Part shown: positions 1 to 6,722 of the stretch, piece by piece
Layout: the number at the start of each line of letters is the position of its first letter
Position numbering within the stretch: position 1 is the stretch's first letter
From: an uncultured Archangium sp.
GTDB lineage: Bacteria; Myxococcota; Myxococcia; Myxococcales; Myxococcaceae
Length of the DNA: 9,885 bases
Direction: 5' to 3'
Assembly: GCA_937875615.1 (NCBI GenBank)
Contig: CALNBU010000085.1
Span: 1-9,885 of the forward strand
Translations under genes and position numbers: made by a program
Notes under the pieces: model-generated
Database searches by the model: none
Told to the model about the DNA's origin: nothing
The model's input: only the letters and a program-made list of their open reading frames with translations

Positions 1-886
1 GCGCCGGCGCGGCCTCTTCGGCGGCGGGCACGAACATCGGCGCGGTGCGCTCGGGCGCCGGCTCGAGCTCGCCGTACTCGAGGCCCAGGTTGGTGGCGAT
101 GGTCTCGATGAGCGACGCGGGAATCTCCCGCTCATGCGCGAGGAAGCTCTCGAAGAGCGCGTTGTCGCACAGGGTGTTGATGACCCGCGGCGTGCCACCG
201 GACCGCAGGTGCACGGCCTGCATGGCCTCCACGGTGAACGGATTCTTCGCCGCGCCCGCCAACCGCATGCGGTGCTTGATGTACGCCGACGTCGACTCGC
301 CGGTGAAGGGCGCCAGCCGGTAGCGCATGGCCACCCGCTGCGCGAGCGGCGCGTCGAGCTTGAGGTTCTTCTCGATCTCCGGGAGCCCGAAGAACACGAA
401 GCTGATCAACTTCCGCTCCGGCACCTCAAGGTTGAGCAGCCCGCGGAACTCCTCCATCAGCTCGCGGGTCTCCAGCATCTGCGCCTCGTCGATGAGCACC
501 ACCGCCTTGCGGCCCTGCTCGTAGATCTGCAGCAGCCGCTGGTAGAGCTGGCTGAGCAACGCCAGCTTCTCCTGCGCGGGGTTCTCGACCCCAATCTGCA
601 GCGCGATGCGCCGCAGCAGCCAGCTCGCGGTGATGCCGGAGTGGATGATGACCAGCAGCGCGGCCTCGTATTCCTCCTCCGGAAGCGAGTCGAGGAGCCG
701 GCGGGCCAGCGTGGTCTTGCCCGCGCCGATCTCGCCCACCAGCACCGAGAGGCCCTTCATCGACTTCACCGAGTACAACAACCGCGTCAGCGCCTGCTGG
801 TGCTGGGGCGCGTCGTAATAGAAACGGCTGACGGGGGCGTTGCTGAAGGGCTCGCTGGTGAGTCCGAAGTGCTCGAGGTAGCTCAT
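1..886 (-). CDS. ExeA/GspA-like AAA ATPase (3' end beyond window)
   Basis: This P-loop ATPase of the ExeA/GspA family has 295 residues visible and runs off the left edge without a stop. It opens with the family-typical start MSYLEHFGLTSEPFSN. Walker A is GEIGAGKT (residues 51-58) and Walker B is VVLIDEAQ (129-136), with D133 and E134 as the Mg/catalytic pair. FVFFGLPEI (163-171) is sensor-1-like, R184/R189 are arginine-finger candidates, and GGTPRVIN (230-237) is sensor-2-like. After residue 270 the chain becomes Pro/Glu/Ala rich, suggesting a linker to a missing C-terminal part. In Aeromonas, ExeA works with ExeB and peptidoglycan to help assemble a secretin; other relatives sit in exopolysaccharide/exosortase loci. 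The ATG lies 13 bp after the sgmX stop, with a GAGGGG Shine-Dalgarno 9 nt upstream that overlaps that stop. It is thus probably co-transcribed and coupled with sgmX. No transmembrane segment is visible. The family is clear; the cellular role is not. Confidence 0.93.
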   Translation of the reverse strand, partial: MSYLEHFGLTSEPFSNAPVSRFYYDAPQHQQALTRLLYSVKSMKGLSVLVGEIGAGKTTLARRLLDSLPEEEYEAALLVIIHSGITASWLLRRIALQIGVENPAQEKLALLSQLYQRLLQIYEQGRKAVVLIDEAQMLETRELMEEFRGLLNLEVPERKLISFVFFGLPEIEKNLKLDAPLAQRVAMRYRLAPFTGESTSAYIKHRMRLAGAAKNPFTVEAMQAVHLRSGGTPRVINTLCDNALFESFLAHEREIPASLIETIATNLGLEYGELEPAPERTAPMFVPAAEEAAPA

Positions 887-895
887 TGGCGAAGA

Positions 896-901
896 CCCCT
901 C
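896..901 (-). promoter_or_regulatory. Ribosome binding site of the ExeA-like ATPase, overlapping the sgmX stop
   Basis: On the minus strand GAGGGG begins inside the TGA stop of the TPR gene and ends 9 nt before the ATG at 886. This supports that start and suggests that ribosomes finishing sgmX reinitiate on the ATPase. Confidence 0.7.
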
Positions 902-3572
902 AGACGTAGCCCACGTTCTTGCGCGCACCACCAGGTCGACTCGACGGCGGTCGCGGCGGTGGCTCGTCATCTTCCGGCGCGACCTGCTCCGAGAGTCGCG
1001 CCACGTGCGCCTGCACGTCGCGATACCCGGCGTCGAGCTCCTGCACCTTCAGGTACTGCCAGAGCGCCTTGCCCCCCTGCGCGCCCGCCTCGTAGGCCAC
1101 CGCCAGCTCGTAGCGCAGCGACTTCTCGACGTCGGCGCGGGCGAACTCGGTGGCCAGCGCCTGCCGGTAGGCGTCGACCGCGGCGGTGATGTCACCCCGC
1201 TGTACCTGCAGCATGCCGATCATCGAGAGGCAATCGACCTCCTTGCGCTTCCCGATGCAGCCCTTGCGTGCGATGGAGAACTCGCCGACCGCGTCGTCGA
1301 TGAGGCCCATCTCCTTGTAGGCCACGCCGAGATCGTAGTGCGTGTCGACGTCCTCGGGCTTGACCACCTTCTCCAGGCCCTTCTTGAACTCGGCGAAGAC
1401 CTCCTCCACCGACACCTGGTACTCGTCGCCACCAGAGAGGCTCTCGCCAGGCTCCGACGGCGCCTCCGCTCCGAAGTCACCCAGCTCGTCCGCCAGCTCC
1501 TGCGCGAGGTCGAAGGCGTCGCGGCTCTCGTCCTGACCTGCGACCGGCTCCGCCTCCGTCGGCGCTCCAGCCTCCGCCTCGCCGGCCTCGACCTGCGCGA
1601 GCAACGCCGCGGCGCGCTGATGCTCGGGGTACGCGATGAGCACCGTCTCCAGAATCTCACGGGCCTCTTCGAACAACCCCTGCTCGATGAAGAAGCTGGC
1701 CTCGTCGCACTCCTCGCCCGCGGGCTCCTCTTCGGGCGGCAGCTCCACCGCCTCCTCGGGCTGAATCTCCAGGGCCTCGTCGGGAATGGCGTGCGCCACC
1801 GTCGCGGGGTCCTGCAGGTCGAAGCCGAGCGCGTGAACGCCGGTGGGGGCCTGGGCCTCATCTCCGAGCGAGGGCGGCACCACCGCCACGCCGACGTCGC
1901 CGGTGGACACGTCGTCGGGCACCTCGAGCTCGCCCGTCGAGGGGTCCTCGAAGTCGGCCACCACCTCCTGCTGCTCGTCGTCGACGTAATCCAGCGCCGC
2001 GTCGGGCACCGGCGGCGGCTCGACCTCGAAGCCGCCGGCGAACTCCGCGTCGTCCGGGCTGAGCATCACCTCGGCGCTGGTGAGCAACTCCACCGACTCG
2101 ATGGACTCGTCGGCCATCGCCATCTCCGCGGAGATGACCTCCTCTTCCGCCTCGTCGGCGACGATGACCTCTTCGTCGGCCGAGTCGACCAGGATGGCGT
2201 CGTCGGCCTCGCTCTCGTACGGCTGCGGCTGCACCGCCGACGCGCCGGCCAACCGCAGCGTGGAGAGGAACACCGGCACCTCGGGGTGCCCCGGCGCCTG
2301 CTGGAGAATCGCCGCCAGGTACGGCTGCGCGCGCTGCGCGTCACCGGAGCGGGTGTGGAGCCGCAGCACGTTGAGCAGCTGCTCGAAGCTCTGCGCCTGA
2401 TTGTTCGAGGCCACGTAGATGGCGTAGGCCTTCTCGTGCGCGTCGATGTTCTCCGGCTCGGCGGCGAACACCTTGCGGAGGTGCTCGAGGGCTTTGTCGT
2501 GCAGCCCGTACTTGACGTACACGTCGGTCTCGGTGAGCAGCTTGCCGAGGTTCTCGCCCACGGCGCGCCGCGGCGCGGCGACCGGAGCGACCTGCGTCTG
2601 GGGCACGTACGCCGGCGCCTGCGCGGTGGCGATGGGGTTGGGCTGCGTGGGCACCGTGGTGATGGGGATCGCCGCCTGCGGCGCCCGCGCGCCCTTGCGC
2701 GCCAACACGTCGGGGTCGTCCGGCGCCAGCTGCTCCACCTGCTGCCAGGTCTGCTCCGCCTCGTCGGGGTAGTGCTTGTCGGCGTAGGCGTGGGCCAGCT
2801 CCTTGTAGACGGAGATGGTCTTCGACATCTGCCCGAGGCCCTGGAACGCCACCGCCAGCAGGCGCAGCGTCTCGATGTCCCGGTTGTCGGCCTTGAAGCA
2901 GACCTGCAGCTTGGCCAGCGCGCGCTTCTGGTCGTTGCGCTGGAGGTAGGCCTCCGCCAGCTCCTTGGCCAGCTCCAGGTTGTCCGGCCGCAGCGCCGAG
3001 AGCCGCTCGGCCACCCGGAGGTAGTCGTCGGCGCGGTTGTTGCGCTTGAGGTGCTCGGCGGCGCGCGCGAACTCCTGCGCCGCGTCGTCGTTCAGCCCCT
3101 CGCGCACATAGAGGTCGGCCAGCTTCACCCGCGACGCCACGTTGTCGGGGTCGAGGTCGACCATCTTGCGCAGCACCTCGAGGCTGCGCCGGGTGTCGCC
3201 CTGCTTGTCCCAATGGTTGGCGACGATCTGGTAGTACGCCATCGCCTCGCTCAGCAGCTGCAGCTGCTGGTGCAGCTCCGCGAGCTTGATGTTCACGTCC
3301 ATCAGCGACGGGTCGAGCTTGAGGACCTGCTTGTAGAGCGCGACGGCCTTCAGGAAGAACCCATCACCGGTGTAGCTCTCGGCGACGCGCATGAAGTACG
3401 CGGCGGCCTGGGTGTTGTCGTTCTTCTTGACGTACAGCTCGCCCATCTTCTGGAGCGTCCGCACGTCCTTCGGGTCCGCGTCGAGGACCTTCTGGTACTC
3501 CTTGATCGCCTTGTCGTAGGCCCCCTTGGCGACAAGCTTGGCGGCGGCCTCGATGATCTTGTTCTTGTCCAA
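900..3572 (-). CDS. sgmX: SgmX-like TPR protein linking MglA-GTP to type IV pili
   Basis: This is an 890-residue TPR protein with no signal peptide or membrane segment, so cytoplasmic. Classical TPR helices fill residues 1-290 (for example FLKAVALYKQVLKLDP, 73-88). A Pro/Ala/Thr linker covers 296-335 and a second TPR block 336-440. A strongly acidic, probably disordered region covers 450-625. A lone TPR pair follows at 622-662 and a C-terminal TPR block at 720-865, then a PPPRPP tail ending GGARKNVGYV. Its architecture and its position after accC match M. xanthus SgmX (MXAN_5766, from memory). There MglA-GTP binding at the leading pole brings SgmX in to stimulate pilus formation, with C-terminal TPRs reported to contact MglA. 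The start is TTG; no better in-frame start lies upstream and no good Shine-Dalgarno is visible. A 101-bp gap separates it from accC, while the ATPase follows after 13 bp. The TPR assignment is certain; SgmX orthology rests on synteny and layout. Confidence 0.87.
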   Translation of the reverse strand: MDKNKIIEAAAKLVAKGAYDKAIKEYQKVLDADPKDVRTLQKMGELYVKKNDNTQAAAYFMRVAESYTGDGFFLKAVALYKQVLKLDPSLMDVNIKLAELHQQLQLLSEAMAYYQIVANHWDKQGDTRRSLEVLRKMVDLDPDNVASRVKLADLYVREGLNDDAAQEFARAAEHLKRNNRADDYLRVAERLSALRPDNLELAKELAEAYLQRNDQKRALAKLQVCFKADNRDIETLRLLAVAFQGLGQMSKTISVYKELAHAYADKHYPDEAEQTWQQVEQLAPDDPDVLARKGARAPQAAIPITTVPTQPNPIATAQAPAYVPQTQVAPVAAPRRAVGENLGKLLTETDVYVKYGLHDKALEHLRKVFAAEPENIDAHEKAYAIYVASNNQAQSFEQLLNVLRLHTRSGDAQRAQPYLAAILQQAPGHPEVPVFLSTLRLAGASAVQPQPYESEADDAILVDSADEEVIVADEAEEEVISAEMAMADESIESVELLTSAEVMLSPDDAEFAGGFEVEPPPVPDAALDYVDDEQQEVVADFEDPSTGELEVPDDVSTGDVGVAVVPPSLGDEAQAPTGVHALGFDLQDPATVAHAIPDEALEIQPEEAVELPPEEEPAGEECDEASFFIEQGLFEEAREILETVLIAYPEHQRAAALLAQVEAGEAEAGAPTEAEPVAGQDESRDAFDLAQELADELGDFGAEAPSEPGESLSGGDEYQVSVEEVFAEFKKGLEKVVKPEDVDTHYDLGVAYKEMGLIDDAVGEFSIARKGCIGKRKEVDCLSMIGMLQVQRGDITAAVDAYRQALATEFARADVEKSLRYELAVAYEAGAQGGKALWQYLKVQELDAGYRDVQAHVARLSEQVAPEDDEPPPRPPSSRPGGARKNVGYV

Positions 3573-3673
3573 GGATCCGGAACGACTGAAGTTTTCCCCT
3601 AAGCACGCCTTACGGGAAGCGCGGCGAGGTTAGCAGACGGCCTCCTGAGCGTCCAAGAAGTCGAACGGACAGG

Positions 3674-5059
3674 TCACGGGGTCTCTTCGACCGCTTTGCG
3701 GAGCCGCTGGGTCCCCGTCTCCGAGGCGTGCATCCGCTCCACGAAGCGGGTGTCATACTCGCCGCGGATAAAGCTCTCCTCCAGCAGCGCCGCCCGGTGG
3801 AACGGAATATTGGTGCGGATTCCCTGGACCACGTACTCCGAGAGCGCCCGGCGCATGCGGGCCAGCGCCAGCTCCCGGTTGTCGGCGAAGACGATCAGCT
3901 TCGCCACCAGCGAGTCGTAGTGCGGCGGAATCGTGTAGTTCTCGTAGGCGGCGGAGTCGACCCGCACCCCCAACCCGCCGGGCGGGCTGTAGGCGGTGAT
4001 CTTCCCCGGAGACGGCGCGAAGGTGACCGGATCCTCCGCGTTGACCCGACACTCGATGGACGCCCCGCGGATCTGCAGGTCGGCCTGGGTGAAGGGCAAG
4101 GCGTGACCACCAGCCACGAGCAGCTGGGTGCGGAGGAGATCCACGCCGGTGATCTGCTCGGTGACCGGGTGCTCCACCTGCACGCGGGTGTTCATCTCCA
4201 TGAAGTAGAAGCGGCCCTCTTCATCCATCAGGTACTCGATGGTACCCAGGCTGGAGTAGCCGATCTGTCTCATGGCCTCGACCGACACCCGGCCCATCTC
4301 CTCGCGGAGCTCCGGGCTGACGCCGGGCGACGGCGCCTCTTCGATGAGCTTCTGATGACGCCGCTGCACCGAACACTCACGCTCGAAGAGGTGCACCACG
4401 TTGCCGTGGAGATCCCCGGCGATCTGGATCTCGATGTGACGCGGCTTCTCGACGTAGCGCTCGAGGTACATGTCGCCATTGCCGAAGGCGTTGACCGCCT
4501 CCGCCGACGCGGTGGCGAAGGCCTGCGCCAGGGCGCGCGGCTCACGCACGATCTTCATCCCCCGCCCGCCGCCGCCCGCAGCGGCCTTGAGAATCACCGG
4601 GAAGCCGATCTCCGCCGCCAGCGCCTCGGCCTCCTTCGCGCTCTTCAACACTCCGGGCGAACCGGGGAGCAACGGCAGGCCCGCAACCTTCGCGGCGTCC
4701 CGGGCGCGCACCTTGTTTCCCATCAACCGGATGTGCTCGGCCTTCGGCCCGATGAAGGTGATCTGGCACTTGGCGCAGACGGCCGCGAACGCCGCGTTCT
4801 CGGACAGGAAGCCGTAGCCGGGGTGGATGGCGTCCGCCCGGGTGATCTCCGCGGCGGAGAGCAGCGCCGGCACGTTGAGGTAGCTCTCCTTCGAGGGCGG
4901 CGGACCGATGCACACCGACTCATCGGCGAAGCGAACGTGCAGCGCGTTGGCGTCGGCCGTCGAATGCACCGCCACGGTGGCGATGCCCAACTCCCGACAC
5001 GCACGGATGACCCGCAGCGCAATCTCGCCGCGGTTGGCGATCAGCACCTTCTTGAACAT
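3674..5059 (-). CDS. accC: Biotin carboxylase subunit of acetyl-CoA carboxylase
   Basis: AccC carboxylates the biotin on AccB using ATP and bicarbonate, the first half-reaction of acetyl-CoA carboxylase and the committed step of fatty-acid synthesis. The 461 residues are full length for the family. The N-terminal domain starts FKKVLIANRGEIA. ATP-grasp features are K116 (in MGNK), K158, the glycine-rich loop AAAGGGGRGMK (159-169), HQK at 235-237, E275, and MEMNTRVQVEHP (287-298) with E288, N290, R292 and E296. R338, the catalytic arginine of E. coli AccC, falls at the same number. The chosen ATG has GGAGAG 5 nt upstream. A reading 39 residues longer would overlap accB by about 100 bp with Arg/Trp-rich, non-homologous sequence, so I reject it. 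The gene lies 13 bp after accB, so the two are surely co-transcribed. Residues 53-55 are PPP where, from memory, E. coli AccC has PAP. No defect is seen. Confidence 0.98.
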   Translation of the reverse strand: MFKKVLIANRGEIALRVIRACRELGIATVAVHSTADANALHVRFADESVCIGPPPSKESYLNVPALLSAAEITRADAIHPGYGFLSENAAFAAVCAKCQITFIGPKAEHIRLMGNKVRARDAAKVAGLPLLPGSPGVLKSAKEAEALAAEIGFPVILKAAAGGGGRGMKIVREPRALAQAFATASAEAVNAFGNGDMYLERYVEKPRHIEIQIAGDLHGNVVHLFERECSVQRRHQKLIEEAPSPGVSPELREEMGRVSVEAMRQIGYSSLGTIEYLMDEEGRFYFMEMNTRVQVEHPVTEQITGVDLLRTQLLVAGGHALPFTQADLQIRGASIECRVNAEDPVTFAPSPGKITAYSPPGGLGVRVDSAAYENYTIPPHYDSLVAKLIVFADNRELALARMRRALSEYVVQGIRTNIPFHRAALLEESFIRGEYDTRFVERMHASETGTQRLRKAVEETP

Positions 5060-5072
5060 GGACGCTCTCCGT

Positions 5073-5633
5073 TCAGGCCGGCTCGACGCGGAACAACGGC
5101 TGACCGAACTCCACGGGCTGGCCGTTCTGCACCAGCACCTCGGCCACCTTGCCCGCCACCTCGGCCTCGATCTCATTCATCAGCTTCATCGCCTCGATGA
5201 TGCAAAGCGTCTGGCCCTTCTTCACCGTCGCCCCCACCTCGACGAACGACGGCTGGTCGGGCGCGGGGGAACGGTAGAAGGTGCCCACGAAGGGCGAGGT
5301 GATGACGTGCCCCTTCTTCTCGGCCGCGGGGGCGCTGGGCGCGCTGGCGCGGGGCTTGAATTCACCGGGCGCCGGAGCTGGCGGCGCCAGGGTAGGCGAC
5401 GCCGACGGCAACACCGTCACCCCGGGCCCCTGCGGGATGGGCGCGCCCACGTGCTGCACCACCTGAGAAGGCGGCGGGCCGCGGGTGATGAACAGGCGCT
5501 CTTCGCCGTGCTGCCAGTCGAGCCGGGAGATCTCACTGGTCTCGAGAATCCGCACGATCTCGCGCAGCGCCTCCACGTCGAGCGACGTGGTGTTGCTGAC
5601 CTGCGTGGTGGCCGCGGGTTTCTTGCTCGCCAT
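5073..5633 (-). CDS. accB: Biotin carboxyl carrier protein of acetyl-CoA carboxylase
   Basis: AccB carries biotin between biotin carboxylase (AccC) and the carboxyltransferase (AccAD), whose genes are not in this window. The 186 residues show the usual plan. An N-terminal segment (17-50) contains LREIVRILETSEISRLDW. A long Pro/Ala-rich flexible linker follows (about 52-107). The biotinyl domain (108-184) has EAMKLMNEI with the biotin-accepting K150 and the upstream SPFVGTFYRSP characteristic of bacterial BCCP. The ATG lies just 3 bp after the efp stop and has no strong Shine-Dalgarno, so translation is probably coupled to efp. The accC start follows its stop by 13 bp. Residues 53-55 are PPP, a potential EF-P-dependent stall. 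The length is slightly above E. coli AccB, because of the linker. The identification is secure. Confidence 0.97.
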   Translation of the reverse strand: MASKKPAATTQVSNTTSLDVEALREIVRILETSEISRLDWQHGEERLFITRGPPPSQVVQHVGAPIPQGPGVTVLPSASPTLAPPAPAPGEFKPRASAPSAPAAEKKGHVITSPFVGTFYRSPAPDQPSFVEVGATVKKGQTLCIIEAMKLMNEIEAEVAGKVAEVLVQNGQPVEFGQPLFRVEPA

Positions 5634-5636
5634 GGG

Positions 5637-6212
5637 TCAGACCACCGCCGTGCGCGTCAGGTAGTCACCAGAGCGGGTGTCGATCTTCAGCACGTCGCCC
5701 TCGTTGATGAAGAGCGGCACGTTGATGACGTAGCCGGTCTCGAGCGTCGCGGGCTTGGTGGCGCCCGACACGGTGTCACCCTTCATGCCCGGGTCGCACT
5801 TGATGACCTTGAGCTCCACCGAGTTGGGGAGCGTCACGCCGATGGCCTTCCCGTTGAAGAAGAGGATCGACGCGCTGATGTTCTCCTTCAGGTAGTTCCT
5901 CGACTCGCCCAACACCTTCTCGGTGAGGTAGGTCTGCTCGAAGCTCTTCTGGTCCATGAAGTGGAACTCGTCACCCTGCGCGTAGAGGAACTGCATCTCG
6001 CGCTCCTCGATGTCGGGGCGGTCGACCTTGTCGCCGCTCTTGAAGGTCGGCTCGAGGTTGCGGCCGCTCATCAGCGAGCGGATGGTGGTGCGGGTGAACG
6101 CCGAGCCCTTGCCCGGCTTGACGTGCTGAAACTCGATGATCTCGAACGGCTCACCGTCGATCTCAATCTTGAGGCCCTTGCGGAATTCGGATGTGTCGTA
6201 GACGCCAGCCAT
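5637..6212 (-). CDS. efp: Translation elongation factor P
   Basis: EF-P binds between the P and E sites of ribosomes stalled at polyproline and stimulates peptide-bond formation. The 191-residue protein is full length. It has a KOW-like N-terminal domain (about 3-62), a central OB domain and a C-terminal OB domain (about 130-186). The N-terminal loop reads KPGKGSAF, putting lysine 35 at the tip, equivalent to E. coli K34, which EpmA/EpmB beta-lysylate. The C-terminal family signature surrounds VSGATKPATLETGYVINVP, and the end SGDYLTRTAVV is typical. The ATG has an AGGAG Shine-Dalgarno at 6222-6226 (9 nt spacing). The gene starts after a 141-bp gap below mglC and leads straight into accB and accC, so a promoter for a three-gene unit may lie in that gap. 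Whether this species modifies K35, and with which enzyme, cannot be told here. Confidence 0.98.
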   Translation of the reverse strand: MAGVYDTSEFRKGLKIEIDGEPFEIIEFQHVKPGKGSAFTRTTIRSLMSGRNLEPTFKSGDKVDRPDIEEREMQFLYAQGDEFHFMDQKSFEQTYLTEKVLGESRNYLKENISASILFFNGKAIGVTLPNSVELKVIKCDPGMKGDTVSGATKPATLETGYVINVPLFINEGDVLKIDTRSGDYLTRTAVV

Positions 6213-6251
6213 CTTGGTCTTCTCCTGAAGCGAGTGACGGAAGTGGCGGCT

Positions 6252-6280
6252 CCCATACCGCTGGCCGGGCGCAAGAACAA
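6252..6280 (-). promoter_or_regulatory. Weak candidate sigma-70-type promoter for efp-accB-accC
   Basis: In the 141-bp gap between mglC and efp, the minus strand has TTGTTC (6280-6275) and TATGGG (6257-6252) separated by 17 bp, each matching 3 of 6 consensus bases. Transcription would start near 6245 and give a leader of roughly 33 nt to the efp ATG. The spacing is ideal but the hexamers are poor, so this is only a guess; read-through from the pilQ unit is equally possible. Confidence 0.22.
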
Positions 6281-6353
6281 CAACGCCGCGCCTCCCGGCT
6301 TTCGCTCGGAGAGGTGCGGCGCGCGCTTCGCACTTGCGTAGCGGGTTGTGCGG

Positions 6354-6722
6354 CTACAGCTCCCTGGCCAACTTCGGAGCGGCGAGCCGCAGTGCGTAAC
6401 GGCCCTTGCCGTAGTTCCCGTCAGGCAGGAGCGCCAACACCACATAATAGTCGTTGTTCACCATGCGCATGATGGTGAGCAACTTGTCGGTGTTGACGGA
6501 GATCTCCGTCACCTGACCGGTCTTCAGTCCCTCGGCGGCCTGTTTGAGCTGGCTGAGCAGGTTGCCGTACTCGATGAGGGCCGTGCCCACATCGAGGTCC
6601 GCCGCCGACTGCGCGTCGGGCTGCACCGTCTCCACCGCGATGCCGTCGAAGCCCATCACGCTGCACGCGACCGACCCCGAGACGCTCTTGACCACCTCTT
6701 CCAACGACGCCCGGAAGCTCAT
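6354..6722 (-). CDS. mglC: MglC-like Roadblock/LC7 polarity protein
   Basis: This 122-residue protein is a single Roadblock/LC7 domain. It has an N-terminal helix (MSFRASLEEVVKSVSG), the strand pair around CSVMGFDGIAVETV, a long central helix (43-65, EYGNLLSQLKQAAEGL) and the strand VTEISVNTDKLLTIMRM, ending with KGRYALRLAAPKLAREL. MglB, the GTPase-activating protein of MglA, has the same fold. The second family member, MglC (MXAN_5770 from memory), binds MglB and RomR and helps control cell reversals. In M. xanthus it lies in this same spot between the pilQ-linked lipoprotein and efp. F25, D26 and I28 occupy a surface I recall as needed for MglB binding. The ATG overlaps the lipoprotein stop as ATGA and has only a weak Shine-Dalgarno, so it is probably translationally coupled. 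Starting upstream (to 6860) would add 46 residues and overlap the lipoprotein gene widely. The family is certain; the MglC name rests on synteny. Confidence 0.87.
   Translation of the reverse strand: MSFRASLEEVVKSVSGSVACSVMGFDGIAVETVQPDAQSAADLDVGTALIEYGNLLSQLKQAAEGLKTGQVTEISVNTDKLLTIMRMVNNDYYVVLALLPDGNYGKGRYALRLAAPKLAREL

Noticed and set aside
134..1189. A 351-codon plus-strand frame over the ATPase gene
   Set aside because: The minus strand shows Walker A and B motifs in an uninterrupted frame; the plus-strand product has no recognisable feature and runs across the gene boundary.
1005..3602. An 865-codon open frame on the plus strand opposite sgmX
   Set aside because: It is the antisense shadow of a high-GC TPR gene. 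The translation is Leu/Arg/Val/His rich without domains, while the minus strand has clear TPR repeats.
3627..3656. Possible promoter for sgmX (TTGGAC, 18 bp, TAACCT)
   Set aside because: Only 3 of 6 matches in each hexamer and a long spacer; such matches are expected by chance in 101 bp.
5060..5176. Longer accC start 39 codons upstream
   Set aside because: The added residues are Arg/Trp-rich antiparallel-frame sequence inside accB. The family starts at MFKKVLIANRGE, which has a good ribosome site.
6270..6299. Possible Rho-independent terminator after mglC
   Set aside because: On the minus strand GCCG/CGGC pair around a 7-nt loop before GTTGTTGTTCTT, but a 4-bp stem and an interrupted T tract are too weak to call.
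3728..6341. Long plus-strand open frames opposite accC, accB and efp (490 and 477 codons)
   Set aside because: They cover three unmistakable minus-strand genes and encode His/Arg-rich, domain-free sequence, the usual result of GC-biased third positions.
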